Shown piece after piece: positions 1 to 8,115 of a stretch of 58,202 nucleotides of DNA (positions are counted from its first letter, which is position 1; the number at the start of each line of letters is the position of its first letter). Source of the DNA: a virus; IMG/VR virus record IMGVR_UViG_3300021961_000114, positions 1 to 58,202 of that record; one strand, 5' to 3'. The notes beneath the pieces are model-generated. The model had not been told where the DNA came from, did no database searches, and saw only the letters and a program-made list of their open reading frames with translations. Both the position numbers and the translations under genes were made by a program.

Positions 1-66
1 ATGACCAGCTACAGTTGGGCTTATCCTTGGAGTGGTAAAACCAACATGTTCACCGAGTGGGCTTGA
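1..66 (+). CDS. C-terminal end of an upstream gene (partial)
   Basis: The first frame of the window reads 21 codons without interruption to a TGA at 64-66, with a plausible protein sequence (SYSWAYPWSGKTNMFTEWA). A strong terminator hairpin follows 10 bases later. The first codon happens to be ATG, but the short length and the terminator suggest this is the 3' end of a gene starting before the window. No function can be assigned. Confidence 0.4.
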   Translation: MTSYSWAYPWSGKTNMFTEWA

Positions 67-76
67 TATCCACACA

Positions 77-110
77 ACCTACCTGGCACAACAGCCGGTA
101 GGTCTTTTTA
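77..110 (+). terminator. Rho-independent terminator
   Basis: Perfect 7-bp stem ACCTACC (77-83) with GGTAGGT (97-103), followed by CTTTTTAT. It closes the gene that ends at 66. Confidence 0.7.
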
Positions 111-535
111 TGCGCACAGGAGAGGGGGTGCGCCAGGGTATGGTCATAAATAAACATTGACGGCATGGGGTGGCATATGCCCCTCCTTTTATATAGAACA
201 ACCGGGGGAGGGGGTGGCAGGTCCCCTGTCAAGTGGGTTCTGAATATGGGGCGGTGCGTGCGCACCCCTGCGTGGAGAGCTTCCTGACACACATGGTATA
301 TTTTAGGGCTACAAAACAACATATGTTTATTTGGGTTTTATTTGGTGTTTTTAATGGGTATTGTTTTGACTTTTTTATAAAATGTGTGTGTTTAGCAGGT
401 GGTCAAAAAATTCATATGGAAAATCACATATGCTTGTTATTGGTTGGTTCTTTAAATATATGATGTTGTTATTGTATTATTGATATTGAATGGTGCTTTA
501 CAAGTGTGGGGTGTGTGGTGTAGTATTGGTTGTAT
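111..535. other. Non-coding stretch: GC-rich palindromes, then G/T-rich DNA
   Basis: I see no convincing gene here. Bases 120-290 are GC rich in an otherwise AT-rich genome and contain hairpins: GGGG(167-170)/CCCC(180-183) followed by TCCTTTT, and GGTGCG-TG-CGCACC at 253-266. Bases 300-535 are T/G rich with few C. A reading frame at 323-463 would encode a 46-residue hydrophobic peptide but lacks other support. Confidence 0.5.
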
Positions 536-805
536 ATGAATGTGAATGAGATATATGGATTGGCGTTTACTGTTGTGTTTAATGTTGGGCCTTTGATACA
601 GTTGCGTAAGATAGTTGTTAACAAAAGCAGTGTGAACATTAGTTTGGTGATGTGGATATTACAGGCTATTGGTCAGGTGTGTGTATTGAGTTATTATTAT
701 AATTTGAATGTGCATGGAGTGTTTAATTATGTTAACAGTATTATTGGATTAATATTGAATATGTTGATGGTGGTGTGTATATATGTGTATCGAAACAATC
801 GTTGA
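536..805 (+). CDS. SemiSWEET/PQ-loop-like small membrane protein
   Basis: 89 residues if translation starts at ATG 536 (a TTG two codons earlier is possible). Three hydrophobic segments (about 7-25, 38-57, 64-84) fit the three-helix half-unit of SemiSWEET sugar transporters. The segment GPLIQLRKIVVNKSSVNIS after helix 1 has the PQ-loop pattern (P, a short basic stretch, K-S-S and S before the next helix). Family members form homodimers that move sugars across the inner membrane. The classical PQ pair is P-L-I-Q here, so the assignment rests on overall pattern and length. It leads a closely packed set of small genes (536-2014) and could change host sugar flux. The alternative is an unrelated three-helix membrane protein. 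Confidence 0.7.
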   Translation: MNVNEIYGLAFTVVFNVGPLIQLRKIVVNKSSVNISLVMWILQAIGQVCVLSYYYNLNVHGVFNYVNSIIGLILNMLMVVCIYVYRNNR

Positions 806-811
806 ATTTAT

Positions 812-1234
812 ATGAATATCATGATTATTGATCGTATTAAAAATTGGGTTATTGATTACAAATTGCGTCGTAGGTATGGTATTGATCGTGGTGGGTTGAT
901 GCGGTGCAATGTGATATTTAGTGAGTATATGTTACCTAGGTTACAGTATATGCGTATGAATTTGAATGAATTGGCGCGAATACCGTTGCGATTGAATGAA
1001 GTGGGTGAGGAGGTTGGAACTATGGATGTGAGTGAGTGGGGAATGATATTGGATGACATTATATATGCTTTGAGGTATGATTGTGGTATTGGTCGTGATA
1101 TGATTGGCAGCATACCTAGTCATGGTGAGCAGCAGTATATTAGTGAGTATATGAATAAGTTTAGGTCTGATGTGGATCGATACAAGCGTGGTTGTAGGTT
1201 ATTGGGTTTGTATTATGGTGATTTGTGGGGATGA
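812..1234 (+). CDS. Hypothetical protein, 140 aa
   Basis: Soluble-looking protein rich in Arg, Tyr and Met, with predicted helical segments such as EWGMILDDIIYALRYD near residues 75-90. The gene begins 6 bases after the preceding stop and its TGA overlaps the next ATG (ATGA at 1231-1234), so it sits in a translationally coupled row. I do not recognise the family; size and helical character resemble small accessory proteins of T4-like phages. No catalytic motif is visible. Confidence 0.7.
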   Translation: MNIMIIDRIKNWVIDYKLRRRYGIDRGGLMRCNVIFSEYMLPRLQYMRMNLNELARIPLRLNEVGEEVGTMDVSEWGMILDDIIYALRYDCGIGRDMIGSIPSHGEQQYISEYMNKFRSDVDRYKRGCRLLGLYYGDLWG

Positions 1235-1308
1235 ATGGGGTATTGATAGCAATTGGGTTATTGATATATTTTATTGCGTTGTGGTATTATTTTTTTTATA
1301 TTGAATGA
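1231..1308 (+). CDS. Tiny membrane peptide, 25 aa
   Basis: ATG at 1231 overlaps the upstream stop (ATGA), and its own TGA at 1306-1308 overlaps the downstream ATG at 1305. The peptide (MNGVLIAIGLLIYFIALWYYF...) is one hydrophobic helix. Coupling on both sides is the main argument that it is translated. Function unknown. Confidence 0.5.
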   Translation: MNGVLIAIGLLIYFIALWYYFFYIE

Positions 1309-1508
1309 GCATATTGACCAACAAGTTTTTTTTGATATTGGCACGAACTATTGATCATCGTGTTGGGCATACGGATGAGTGTAAGCCGGATGTTCCGGTG
1401 TTGCCTGTGAAGTATGCTTTGGCTAGTTTTTTCTTGAGGTTTATTATTGTGATGGTAAACTTCATTACGTGTGCGTTTATCATAGCGAACATTATACATC
1501 ACTGGTAA
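1305..1508 (+). CDS. Hypothetical single-span membrane protein, 67 aa
   Basis: The ATG overlaps the stop of the 25-residue peptide. A polar N-terminal half (residues 1-35) is followed by a long hydrophobic helix at about 36-62 (ALASFFLRFIIVMVNFITCA). Unknown family; it probably sits in the inner membrane. Confidence 0.6.
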   Translation: MSILTNKFFLILARTIDHRVGHTDECKPDVPVLPVKYALASFFLRFIIVMVNFITCAFIIANIIHHW

Positions 1509-1514
1509 AAATTT

Positions 1515-1706
1515 ATGAACAAACCAAAGTATTATTTAACTATTAATTTACCGCCGAATTTTGATGAAGCGGATGCTGACAACATCAAGAATGATTTGAT
1601 TGCGTATATTACCAGCAAAAATCAATATGGCGCTTTGTATGGACCCAAGTCTAGCAAAAAGGGAATTGTTGTTGAAAAGGTGATTTATCGAACCAACGAG
1701 GATTAA
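1515..1706 (+). CDS. Hypothetical protein, 63 aa
   Basis: Small soluble protein starting MNKPKYYLTINLPPNFDEAD, 6 bases after the previous gene and without a Shine-Dalgarno site. The pattern beta strand, acidic helix, beta strand suggests a small alpha/beta fold. I do not recognise it. Confidence 0.65.
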   Translation: MNKPKYYLTINLPPNFDEADADNIKNDLIAYITSKNQYGALYGPKSSKKGIVVEKVIYRTNED

Positions 1707-1711
1707 CAGCT

Positions 1712-2014
1712 TTGTTTAAAAAGTTGTTGACTTCAAACAAATTGTCGCATATGATTTATAACATAATTATGAACGTGATTGTAAATATTATCAACAGTGA
1801 TTGGTATCAAAAATTGTGTATATTTCTTGGATTGTTGATGTTGATTCCTGTGGAACTTCGACTTAATGAGGGAAAGTATCTGAATGCTTTGTTCAACGTG
1901 ATCATTGCATTTGTGGTAATATTTACCAATGCTGTTAGATTGTATAGCAAGAGAAAAATGTTGAACAATCTCAAGTATGTGAGTGTTGTTGACGGAAAAA
2001 TTGTTAAAAAGTAA
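1712..2014 (+). CDS. Hypothetical membrane protein, 87-100 aa
   Basis: The open frame begins with TTG at 1712 (100 aa); the first ATG is at 1751 (87 aa). Two hydrophobic helices at about residues 30-48 and 57-75 (TTG numbering), with a basic C-terminus ending in KIVKK. It lies 5 bases before the RNA ligase gene. Function unknown. Confidence 0.6.
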   Translation: MFKKLLTSNKLSHMIYNIIMNVIVNIINSDWYQKLCIFLGLLMLIPVELRLNEGKYLNALFNVIIAFVVIFTNAVRLYSKRKMLNNLKYVSVVDGKIVKK

Positions 2015-2019
2015 CCAAT

Positions 2020-3039
2020 ATGACTACTGAACGTAAGTTGGCTAGTGTTGTTAAAATTGTTGACATTCAACCTATTGTTGGTGCTGATGCCATTGTTGTG
2101 GCTAGTGTCAAGGGTTGGAAGGTTGTGGTAAAGAAGAATGAATTCAAGGTGGGTGATTTGGCTGTTTACTTTGAAATTGACAGCTTTTTGCCTATTCGGC
2201 CTCAATTTGAATTTTTGCGTAAGAGCAGTTACAAGCGTATGGGTTCTAGTGAGGGATTTCGTCTCAAGACCATTAGGTTGCGTGGACAATTGAGTCAGGG
2301 ACTGTTGACTCCAATTCCAAATGGTATTCTTGATCCAAAGGAAGGTGATGATTTGACCGAGGCGCTTGATGTTGTCAAGTATGAACCTCCAATTCCCGCT
2401 CAATTGGCTGGAAAGATCAAGGGTATATTTCCCAGTTTTATTCCAAAGACTGAGGAAATTCGTATTCAGAACTTTGAGAGTGAAGTTGGATTTAATCCTG
2501 CTGGTGAACGTGCTTATGTCACTGAAAAGTTGGATGGAACCAGTTTCACTTGTTACTTCAACAATGGCGTATTTGGAGTTTGTGGACGTAACTGGGAGTT
2601 GTCTGAGACCGACGACAATTCGCTGTGGCGTATGGCCAAGGTGCTTGAGTTGAAGGACAAGATGACCAAGCTTGGCAAGAACATTGCTTTGCAGGGAGAA
2701 CTGATTGGTGCTGGTATCAATGGTAATTTGTATGGATTGACTGACCACAAGTTGTTTTTCTTTACTGGTTATGACATTGATAAGGGTCGTCGTATGTTCT
2801 TTGATGAACTTGAGTGGGTGTTGTTTGGTTTGCAATTGCAAATGGTTCCCGTGCTTGAGAAGTATGGGTTTGTGATTCCGAATGAAACCAACATTGTTGA
2901 CTACATGTTGCGGTATGCTGAAGGCAAGAGTGTGTTGAACATGGAAGTTGATCGTGAGGGTGTTGTTGTTCGTGGTCTTGAGCGTGAGTTTAGTTTCAAG
3001 GCTATTAGCAACACGTATCTTCTTGGAAGCAAAGAATAA
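2020..3039 (+). CDS. RNA ligase (DRB0094/Rnl5-type family)
   Basis: 339 residues, the usual length for this family. An N-terminal OB-like region (about 1-100) is followed by the nucleotidyltransferase core. Motif I is EKLDGTSF with the adenylated lysine at 170; CGRNWELSE near 190 fits motif Ia/III; EGVVVRG near 314-320 is motif IV and SFKAISN near 325-331 is motif V. These ligases use ATP to seal RNA or RNA/DNA nicks through a lysyl-AMP intermediate. In T4-like phages such enzymes repair tRNAs cut by host defence nucleases, which would fit a phage carrying about 40 tRNAs; that link is inference. A terminator hairpin follows 29 bases downstream. Confidence 0.9.
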   Translation: MTTERKLASVVKIVDIQPIVGADAIVVASVKGWKVVVKKNEFKVGDLAVYFEIDSFLPIRPQFEFLRKSSYKRMGSSEGFRLKTIRLRGQLSQGLLTPIPNGILDPKEGDDLTEALDVVKYEPPIPAQLAGKIKGIFPSFIPKTEEIRIQNFESEVGFNPAGERAYVTEKLDGTSFTCYFNNGVFGVCGRNWELSETDDNSLWRMAKVLELKDKMTKLGKNIALQGELIGAGINGNLYGLTDHKLFFFTGYDIDKGRRMFFDELEWVLFGLQLQMVPVLEKYGFVIPNETNIVDYMLRYAEGKSVLNMEVDREGVVVRGLEREFSFKAISNTYLLGSKE

Positions 3040-3067
3040 CTAAACTAAAATAGTATTGTTAACAAAA

Positions 3068-3098
3068 GGGAGGTATTTTGAATATCTCCCTTATTTTT
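3068..3098 (+). terminator. Rho-independent terminator after the RNA ligase
   Basis: Stem GGGAG(3068-3072)/CTCCC(3086-3090) extended by a G-T and four A-T pairs, loop TTG, then TTATTTTT. Its position argues that the next gene starts at ATG 3099 and not at the in-frame ATG 3078 inside the hairpin. Confidence 0.75.
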
Positions 3099-3617
3099 AT
3101 GAAAACATTGAAATTAAAAAATCGAATTGGATTGATTCGTAGCATGTCGTATGATGTGTTGGTTAAGAATGGATATACAACCAGTGTGCTTTGGCCTGAG
3201 ATGTTGAGTGGTGGTCATGGTGAATTGGTTGAAGCAATTGTGTGGATGATTTTTACCAAGAATGATCGATATAAAAATCTCAAGCGTCGTGATAAAGCTG
3301 ATGCTTGGGATCTTGAGTTGAAGAACGACAAAACTGTTCGTGTTGATATTCGGCGTATAAGCAAGGATTTTACTATCAATTTGGGTCATACCAGTGGTAA
3401 TTTGTCTGATCATGATTGGCAAAAGAAAGCTGAGACGTTGAACAATGGTGGATATCTTGCAGTTCATTTGCAATCCAGTGGATTATCAATTTATTATTTG
3501 CCTGCTAAGTTGTTGTTGCAGTCCCGAATCAAGACTGGCAACAATATTTCGGTGTCAAGGTTAAAAACTCGTTTTGGGGGTTTTAATATTTCTGTTGACG
3601 AAGGTGTGACTACGTGA
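3099..3617 (+). CDS. Hypothetical protein, 172 aa
   Basis: Starts at ATG 3099, just past the terminator. The sequence suggests an alpha/beta domain: a helical start, then ADAWDLELKNDKTVRVDIRRISKD (about 65-90), which resembles the acidic strand-turn-strand E/D-x-K spacing of restriction-like nucleases (D...E-L-K...D-I-R), and a C-terminal beta part. That nuclease resemblance is weak. It lies between the RNA ligase and the DUF262 gene. Confidence 0.7.
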   Translation: MKTLKLKNRIGLIRSMSYDVLVKNGYTTSVLWPEMLSGGHGELVEAIVWMIFTKNDRYKNLKRRDKADAWDLELKNDKTVRVDIRRISKDFTINLGHTSGNLSDHDWQKKAETLNNGGYLAVHLQSSGLSIYYLPAKLLLQSRIKTGNNISVSRLKTRFGGFNISVDEGVTT

Positions 3618-3676
3618 TAGTATATTTTCATACCGAGTAATTGGTTTGACTAAAAATAAAAAACAAAAAATAAAAC

Positions 3677-4942
3677 ATGAAGAATACTGTTATTGTTGAT
3701 AACAACTACATTAGCAACACTGAGTCTCAGAATTATATGTGGTCATTGGAGACAGTTTCCAAGTTGATGAACACTGTTGAGATTGACCGACACTTTCAAA
3801 GTCCTGCTCGGTGGAAGACCAATCAGATGCGAGAGTATTTGAACAATTTGTTTCATGGTCTTGCTCCCAGTAAGTTTTTGTTTGCGGATGTTGACGCGTG
3901 TTTGACAAATACCAAGAGCAGCAAGTTTAAGCTTGACATTGAGTATTACTCTGGTTGGGCCAAGAAGAATGTCAAGTATTTGAATGTTGATGGTAACAAT
4001 CGTCTTACCACGATCAAGTCATTTTTCAGTAATCAACTTACTTTGTCTCCTGGTCGTTATTACATTCGTCGTGTGAATGGATCTACTCCGGGTGAGGCTG
4101 TCAACAATGATTACAATGAAGTTGTGATTGGTGCTGATAAGACTTGGGATGAATTGGATGAGGATGTCAAGCGATTTATTTTGAGTAGGGAGATTTGTGT
4201 TGAATTGTTTACCAAGTCAACTCGGGCACAGTTGAGTGATTTGTTCTTGGCTGTTAACAGTGGCACTCCGTTGAATCAGGCTGAAAAGCGTAATGCTATT
4301 ATTAGTGATATTTCCCGTGTGTGTCGTGAGATGGGTGTGAAGTATTACAACAATGAGGAAACTGCTTCTAATGTGCTTCTCAAGGCGTTCAAGAAGAGTG
4401 AGATCAAGTATAATCGTCGTGAGGTTGATGCTTGGTTTACGCATTGTGCTTTTATTCGACAGAATGGTATGACTCAGAGGTGGAATTCTGTTTTGTTTGA
4501 TGATGCTTATCAGTCTGGATCTACGATGGATCTTGATCATCAGAAGTTTGAGTTATCTGTGACCGAGTTTTTTGACAAGTGGGTTGAGCCTAATGCTTCG
4601 TTGTTTGGCAATCGTCCTTCTGTCAATGCTTTGTTGGACTTGTATATTTTGAAGGCGACTGATTATTCTCATATCAAGACTATCAAGGATGTGAATGAGT
4701 TTGTTGAGACATATTGCACGTTGGTTGATACACTGTGTAATGATCGTAAGACTCTTCACAAGATTGGCGAACGTTCGTTTACATACAAGTCGATGTTGAG
4801 GGGACATGATTATCTCAAGACCCGTAAGCGTTACAAGGTTCTTTTGAGTAAGTTGGAGAAGAAGATTGCTTCCAAGAGTGCCACGGTTATTGTGTCACAT
4901 GAATACAATGGAACTCCCGGCCGTAAGCTTGCCAAGGTGTAA
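3677..4942 (+). CDS. DUF262 (GmrSD-N/ParB-like) domain protein
   Basis: 421 residues. The N-terminal domain has the DUF262 signature DGNNRLTTI at 105-113 (family consensus D-G-Q-Q-R-L-T) and the second family block NSGTPLNQAEKRNA near 192-205. DUF262 is the nucleotide-binding half of GmrS/GmrD-type modification-dependent restriction enzymes and occurs alone in many phages. No HNH domain (DUF1524) is visible in the C-terminal half, which is helical and ends in a basic tail. Possible roles are a decoy or inhibitor of host Gmr-like systems, or a nucleotide sensor. A bidirectional terminator follows. The start at 3677 follows an A-rich leader without Shine-Dalgarno. Confidence 0.8.
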   Translation: MKNTVIVDNNYISNTESQNYMWSLETVSKLMNTVEIDRHFQSPARWKTNQMREYLNNLFHGLAPSKFLFADVDACLTNTKSSKFKLDIEYYSGWAKKNVKYLNVDGNNRLTTIKSFFSNQLTLSPGRYYIRRVNGSTPGEAVNNDYNEVVIGADKTWDELDEDVKRFILSREICVELFTKSTRAQLSDLFLAVNSGTPLNQAEKRNAIISDISRVCREMGVKYYNNEETASNVLLKAFKKSEIKYNRREVDAWFTHCAFIRQNGMTQRWNSVLFDDAYQSGSTMDLDHQKFELSVTEFFDKWVEPNASLFGNRPSVNALLDLYILKATDYSHIKTIKDVNEFVETYCTLVDTLCNDRKTLHKIGERSFTYKSMLRGHDYLKTRKRYKVLLSKLEKKIASKSATVIVSHEYNGTPGRKLAKV

Positions 4943-4964
4943 TCTAGGTATATAAACAAAAAAA

Positions 4965-4988
4965 CCCGGTGTAAAAGCCGGGTTTTTT
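4965..4988. terminator. Bidirectional rho-independent terminator
   Basis: CCCGGT(4965-4970)/GCCGGG(4977-4982) with a T-run downstream and an A-run upstream, so it can stop both the + gene ending at 4942 and the - gene ending at 4995. Confidence 0.8.
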
Positions 4989-4994
4989 GTGCAT

Positions 4995-5819
4995 TTAGAA
5001 CAGGTTTTTGTAGTCGTAGTTTATATACTGATTAAGGTGTTTAAGGTTTATGAATCTGGGTTCAATACCATAAACTGTATCGGTATCGTAGCTTGGATCT
5101 GGATAGTGATGTTTCATGAACTTGTCTACCTCGTTATTTAGTATCAAGAACTGATCACAAGCTTCGTCACAGTTTTTTGTGGATTGGTTGTATCTGTGTT
5201 TGTAACGTTCGACGGTTAGATCTTGATCATATAACTTTGCGTGGATCAACATTAGGTTTGGAATTTCACGTTGAGTTTCTGAATACCACACTTCGTTGTT
5301 TGCGGTGTGAGCACCAATATTGAAACGCATGTCATAGTTACCCATTACAACCTTGGAATATTCTTTTGAATACATCACATAATTTCTTTGATTCAGCAAT
5401 GGTCTACCAGCATCAAATGCTTCTGGTTCTTTATGTTTCCAGTGAACCATGTTGTAACCTTGACAGATGATACATGGTGTGTTGTTTTCAATTTGTTTGT
5501 CGAACTCTTGTTTTAGAGTGTCTCCATTTTTTGTGATGATGAATTCGTCTACGTCTGTATACATTGCATACTTGTAGTCTTTCAATAATTGGTTCCAGAT
5601 GTGACTGATGTTTGTCCACAACCAATATGGGTCGTAAGCATTTTCGTTGAACAGTTTGAATGTTTTGACTGGAAGATCGTTGGTGCTTCCGTCAATGGTT
5701 TGATTATCAAAAACATATATGTCACAGTCATCAAAGTGTTGTCGGTAGTATTCCAACCACTTTTTGAGAAAATAACGTTCGTTTTTTACTATTGTGAATA
5801 TTGCCTTGTTACGTTTCAT
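4995..5819 (-). CDS. Glycosyltransferase (GT-A fold, GT2/GT92-like)
   Basis: 274 residues, one of the few minus-strand genes. It opens with IFTIVKNERYFLKKWLEYYRQHF, the typical start of the Glyco_tranf_2_4/GT92 group, and carries TDVDEFI near residue 98, the metal-binding D-x-D of GT-A enzymes. Such proteins transfer a sugar from a nucleotide donor; in phages they decorate DNA, virion proteins or host surface glycans. It stands head to head with the + glycosyltransferase cassette at 5896, sharing the AT-rich intergenic region 5820-5895. Acceptor and donor cannot be read from the sequence. Confidence 0.8.
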   Translation of the reverse strand: MKRNKAIFTIVKNERYFLKKWLEYYRQHFDDCDIYVFDNQTIDGSTNDLPVKTFKLFNENAYDPYWLWTNISHIWNQLLKDYKYAMYTDVDEFIITKNGDTLKQEFDKQIENNTPCIICQGYNMVHWKHKEPEAFDAGRPLLNQRNYVMYSKEYSKVVMGNYDMRFNIGAHTANNEVWYSETQREIPNLMLIHAKLYDQDLTVERYKHRYNQSTKNCDEACDQFLILNNEVDKFMKHHYPDPSYDTDTVYGIEPRFINLKHLNQYINYDYKNLF

Positions 5820-5820
5820 A

Positions 5821-5830
5821 CTATTTATAA
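5821..5830 (-). promoter_or_regulatory. AT-rich late-type promoter element for the minus glycosyltransferase
   Basis: On the minus strand TTATAAATAG lies 1 base upstream of the ATG at 5819, contained in the palindrome ATTTATAAAT. It resembles both the TATTTAT motif found before other late genes here and the T4 late box TATAAATA. Confidence 0.4.
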
Positions 5831-5895
5831 ATTATATGTTTCTTTGATTCGTTTGTTCGCCATATATATTTAGAGATATACACTTCGTTATAGAT

Positions 5896-7119
5896 ATGAA
5901 TAAAAAAGATGCTACACAGTTGATGATCTCAGCAGACCCACTTGCAATTTACATTGCGGTGAAATGTTATAAAAATAGACTACGAAAATTTGTTGACAAC
6001 TTTTTTGTGGGAATTCATACAGCTCATTATTGGGCACCACATCCAGATAATCCTACGAATGATGAAATGGTTGAGTTGACTGATTTCTTTAATAACCTCA
6101 TCAAGGACGATCCAGATATCAAGTTTGTTTATCCTCATCACGATTATACCACGCAACATGGAACGATGTTGAATGCATTGGTCAAAGAAGTCTATGATGA
6201 CTGTAAGTCGAATTTGTTGATCACTGAGACCGATGATTTCTTTGTGAATGCTGACATGTTGGAGAATCACGTTGATAGAATGAACCGTGGTGATTATGAC
6301 TTTGTTGGCGAACCAAGAGGTTGCACAAACAATCAACAGTTGATAGAGTTTGAACGAAAGGTTGTGAAGGAAGATAAAGTTTTGGTAAATGATAGTGAAA
6401 CTCCAGGTATATTTGGAGAGTTTACTCATTACTGGCCTACACACTTTTTGATCAAGAAACAGTTTGTAAAAAAGGATGATCGATTTGAAGCGTTTGGTGC
6501 AAATGGTGATGAACTTGGCAAGACCATCAACAACACTGAGATAAACTATAGAGGCAGAAAGTTTTACGTCGAAAATACATGTGGAGATACTTTTGTCAAG
6601 TTCAGTATTGACATGATGAGTAGAGTTAATAAAGGTTATGAATTTCAACCGTTTCCATATGCAGCACAACATTTGCCAGATGCTGAGATATTATATTTCC
6701 TCAATCGTGGTTTGGTTAACACACCGTTGTTTAAAATTCCAGACAATATGGTTGAGATTGCTTTGAAACAGTTTTCTCTACACACTGGATCTGGGTCATC
6801 ACTACAGATGTTCCCAATAATCAAGGATACTATTAAGAAGCAAAGTCTCTTTAGACAGATTCAAGAGTTTGCTGAAAAGAACGACAACTATCAATTGTTT
6901 GAACTATACAGACGTTATAGTTTGTATCGTGCTGGATTTGAAACGGTTCAAGATGATCCAGAATTTGCTATATTCCGTGAACGCTGTTTAAATAACTTTG
7001 CTCAGTTGGAACAAGCGTTTGTTGAGGCTAAAGTTGAAGAACGTATGAAGGAAGCTGGTAACTGGTTGATTCCACGTAGTGTATATGTAGAAACATTCAA
7101 ACACATAGTTGGTAAATAA
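5896..7119 (+). CDS. Glycosyltransferase-like protein, paralogue of 8112-9296
   Basis: 407 residues. The N-terminal half has a Rossmann-type nucleotide-sugar fold pattern, with NLLITETDDFFVNADML near residue 110 carrying the acidic D-D motif. THYWPTHFLIKKQFVKKDD and DTFVKFSIDMMSRVNKG are shared almost word for word with the protein at 8112-9296. No signal peptide or membrane helix is seen, so it acts in the cytoplasm. It forms a unit with the epimerase (3 bases downstream) and the second copy. Likely donor sugar is made or modified by that epimerase (inference). Confidence 0.7.
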   Translation: MNKKDATQLMISADPLAIYIAVKCYKNRLRKFVDNFFVGIHTAHYWAPHPDNPTNDEMVELTDFFNNLIKDDPDIKFVYPHHDYTTQHGTMLNALVKEVYDDCKSNLLITETDDFFVNADMLENHVDRMNRGDYDFVGEPRGCTNNQQLIEFERKVVKEDKVLVNDSETPGIFGEFTHYWPTHFLIKKQFVKKDDRFEAFGANGDELGKTINNTEINYRGRKFYVENTCGDTFVKFSIDMMSRVNKGYEFQPFPYAAQHLPDAEILYFLNRGLVNTPLFKIPDNMVEIALKQFSLHTGSGSSLQMFPIIKDTIKKQSLFRQIQEFAEKNDNYQLFELYRRYSLYRAGFETVQDDPEFAIFRERCLNNFAQLEQAFVEAKVEERMKEAGNWLIPRSVYVETFKHIVGK

Positions 7120-7122
7120 TTT

Positions 7123-8115
7123 ATGACAATATTAATTACAGGCGTAGCTGGTTTGCTTGGCTCAAATATCGCAGATTATTTGATTTCTAAAGGTATCAGA
7201 GTTATTGGTATTGATGACTTTAGTGGTGGTTACATCGAAAACGTTAACGAAGATGTAGAACTACACAATCTCAATCTAGTTACTGATATCGAAGACGTAA
7301 ATGTTATATTTGAGTCACAAAAGATTGATTATGTTTATCATTTAGCAGCATATGCTGCTGAGGGATTGAGTCCTTTTATTAGAAACTACAATTATAACAA
7401 TAATCTAATCTCGACTACCAATATCGTTAACGCTTGTATAAATAACGATGTAAAGAGGTTAATTTTCACTTCTACGATGGCTGTGTATGGTCAGAACAAG
7501 ACTCCATTTGATGAGTCATTTGTTCCGAACCCTATAGATCCATATGGAGTTGCTAAGTATGCTTGTGAAATGGACATTATTGTAGCTGGACAACAACATG
7601 GTTTGGATTGGTGTATAATTCGGCCACACAATGTGTATGGTAAGAAACAGAATATTTGGGATAAATACCGCAATGTGTTGGGCATCTGGATGTATCAGCA
7701 TTTGAACAACCAACCTCTTACTATCTATGGAGATGGACAACAAACTAGAGCGTTTTCATATATCGATGATAGTCTTGAACCATTCTTGAATGCTGCTTTG
7801 TCTGCTAAGGCTTCAAAACAGATAATAAACTTGGGTGGTATTGTTGAAACTTCTATAAATGATGCTTGTGATACATTGATTGAGGTGATGGGTGGTGGTC
7901 AGAAGGTATATCTTCAACAAAGACACGAAGTAAAACATGCTTATTCTACACATCAAAAGTCTGTGGATCTTCTTGGGTTTCAACATAAGACCAATCTGAA
8001 AGATGGTTTGACTGATATGTGGGCTTGGGCAAAACAACAACCAATGAGAGATAGATTTGTTTGGCCAAAATACGAAGTTGAAAAAGGTATTTACGACTTT
8101 TGGAAGGTCAAATGA
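7123..8115 (+). CDS. NAD-dependent sugar epimerase/dehydratase (extended SDR)
   Basis: 330 residues, standard length for the GalE/UDP-glucuronate epimerase group. NAD-binding G-x-x-G-x-x-G is GVAGLLG at 7-13; DD at 31-32 ends strand 2 for the adenine ribose; TST at 116-118 and YGVAK with Tyr141 and Lys145 form the catalytic triad. RPHNVYG is the usual substrate-side motif. The enzyme interconverts or dehydrates an NDP-sugar. It sits between two paralogous glycosyltransferases, 3 bases after the first and overlapping the second by ATGA, so the three proteins are probably made together and act on one sugar. Confidence 0.9.
   Translation: MTILITGVAGLLGSNIADYLISKGIRVIGIDDFSGGYIENVNEDVELHNLNLVTDIEDVNVIFESQKIDYVYHLAAYAAEGLSPFIRNYNYNNNLISTTNIVNACINNDVKRLIFTSTMAVYGQNKTPFDESFVPNPIDPYGVAKYACEMDIIVAGQQHGLDWCIIRPHNVYGKKQNIWDKYRNVLGIWMYQHLNNQPLTIYGDGQQTRAFSYIDDSLEPFLNAALSAKASKQIINLGGIVETSINDACDTLIEVMGGGQKVYLQQRHEVKHAYSTHQKSVDLLGFQHKTNLKDGLTDMWAWAKQQPMRDRFVWPKYEVEKGIYDFWKVK

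Noticed and set aside
233-463. 76-codon open frame
   Set aside because: Starts in the GC-rich island, has an odd Cys-rich composition and no start signal. The inner 46-codon hydrophobic frame (323-463) is possible but not supported enough to annotate.
1807-2841. 344-codon minus-strand frame
   Set aside because: Lies opposite the RNA ligase gene, with low-complexity Thr/Asn/Leu composition that mirrors the ligase codons.
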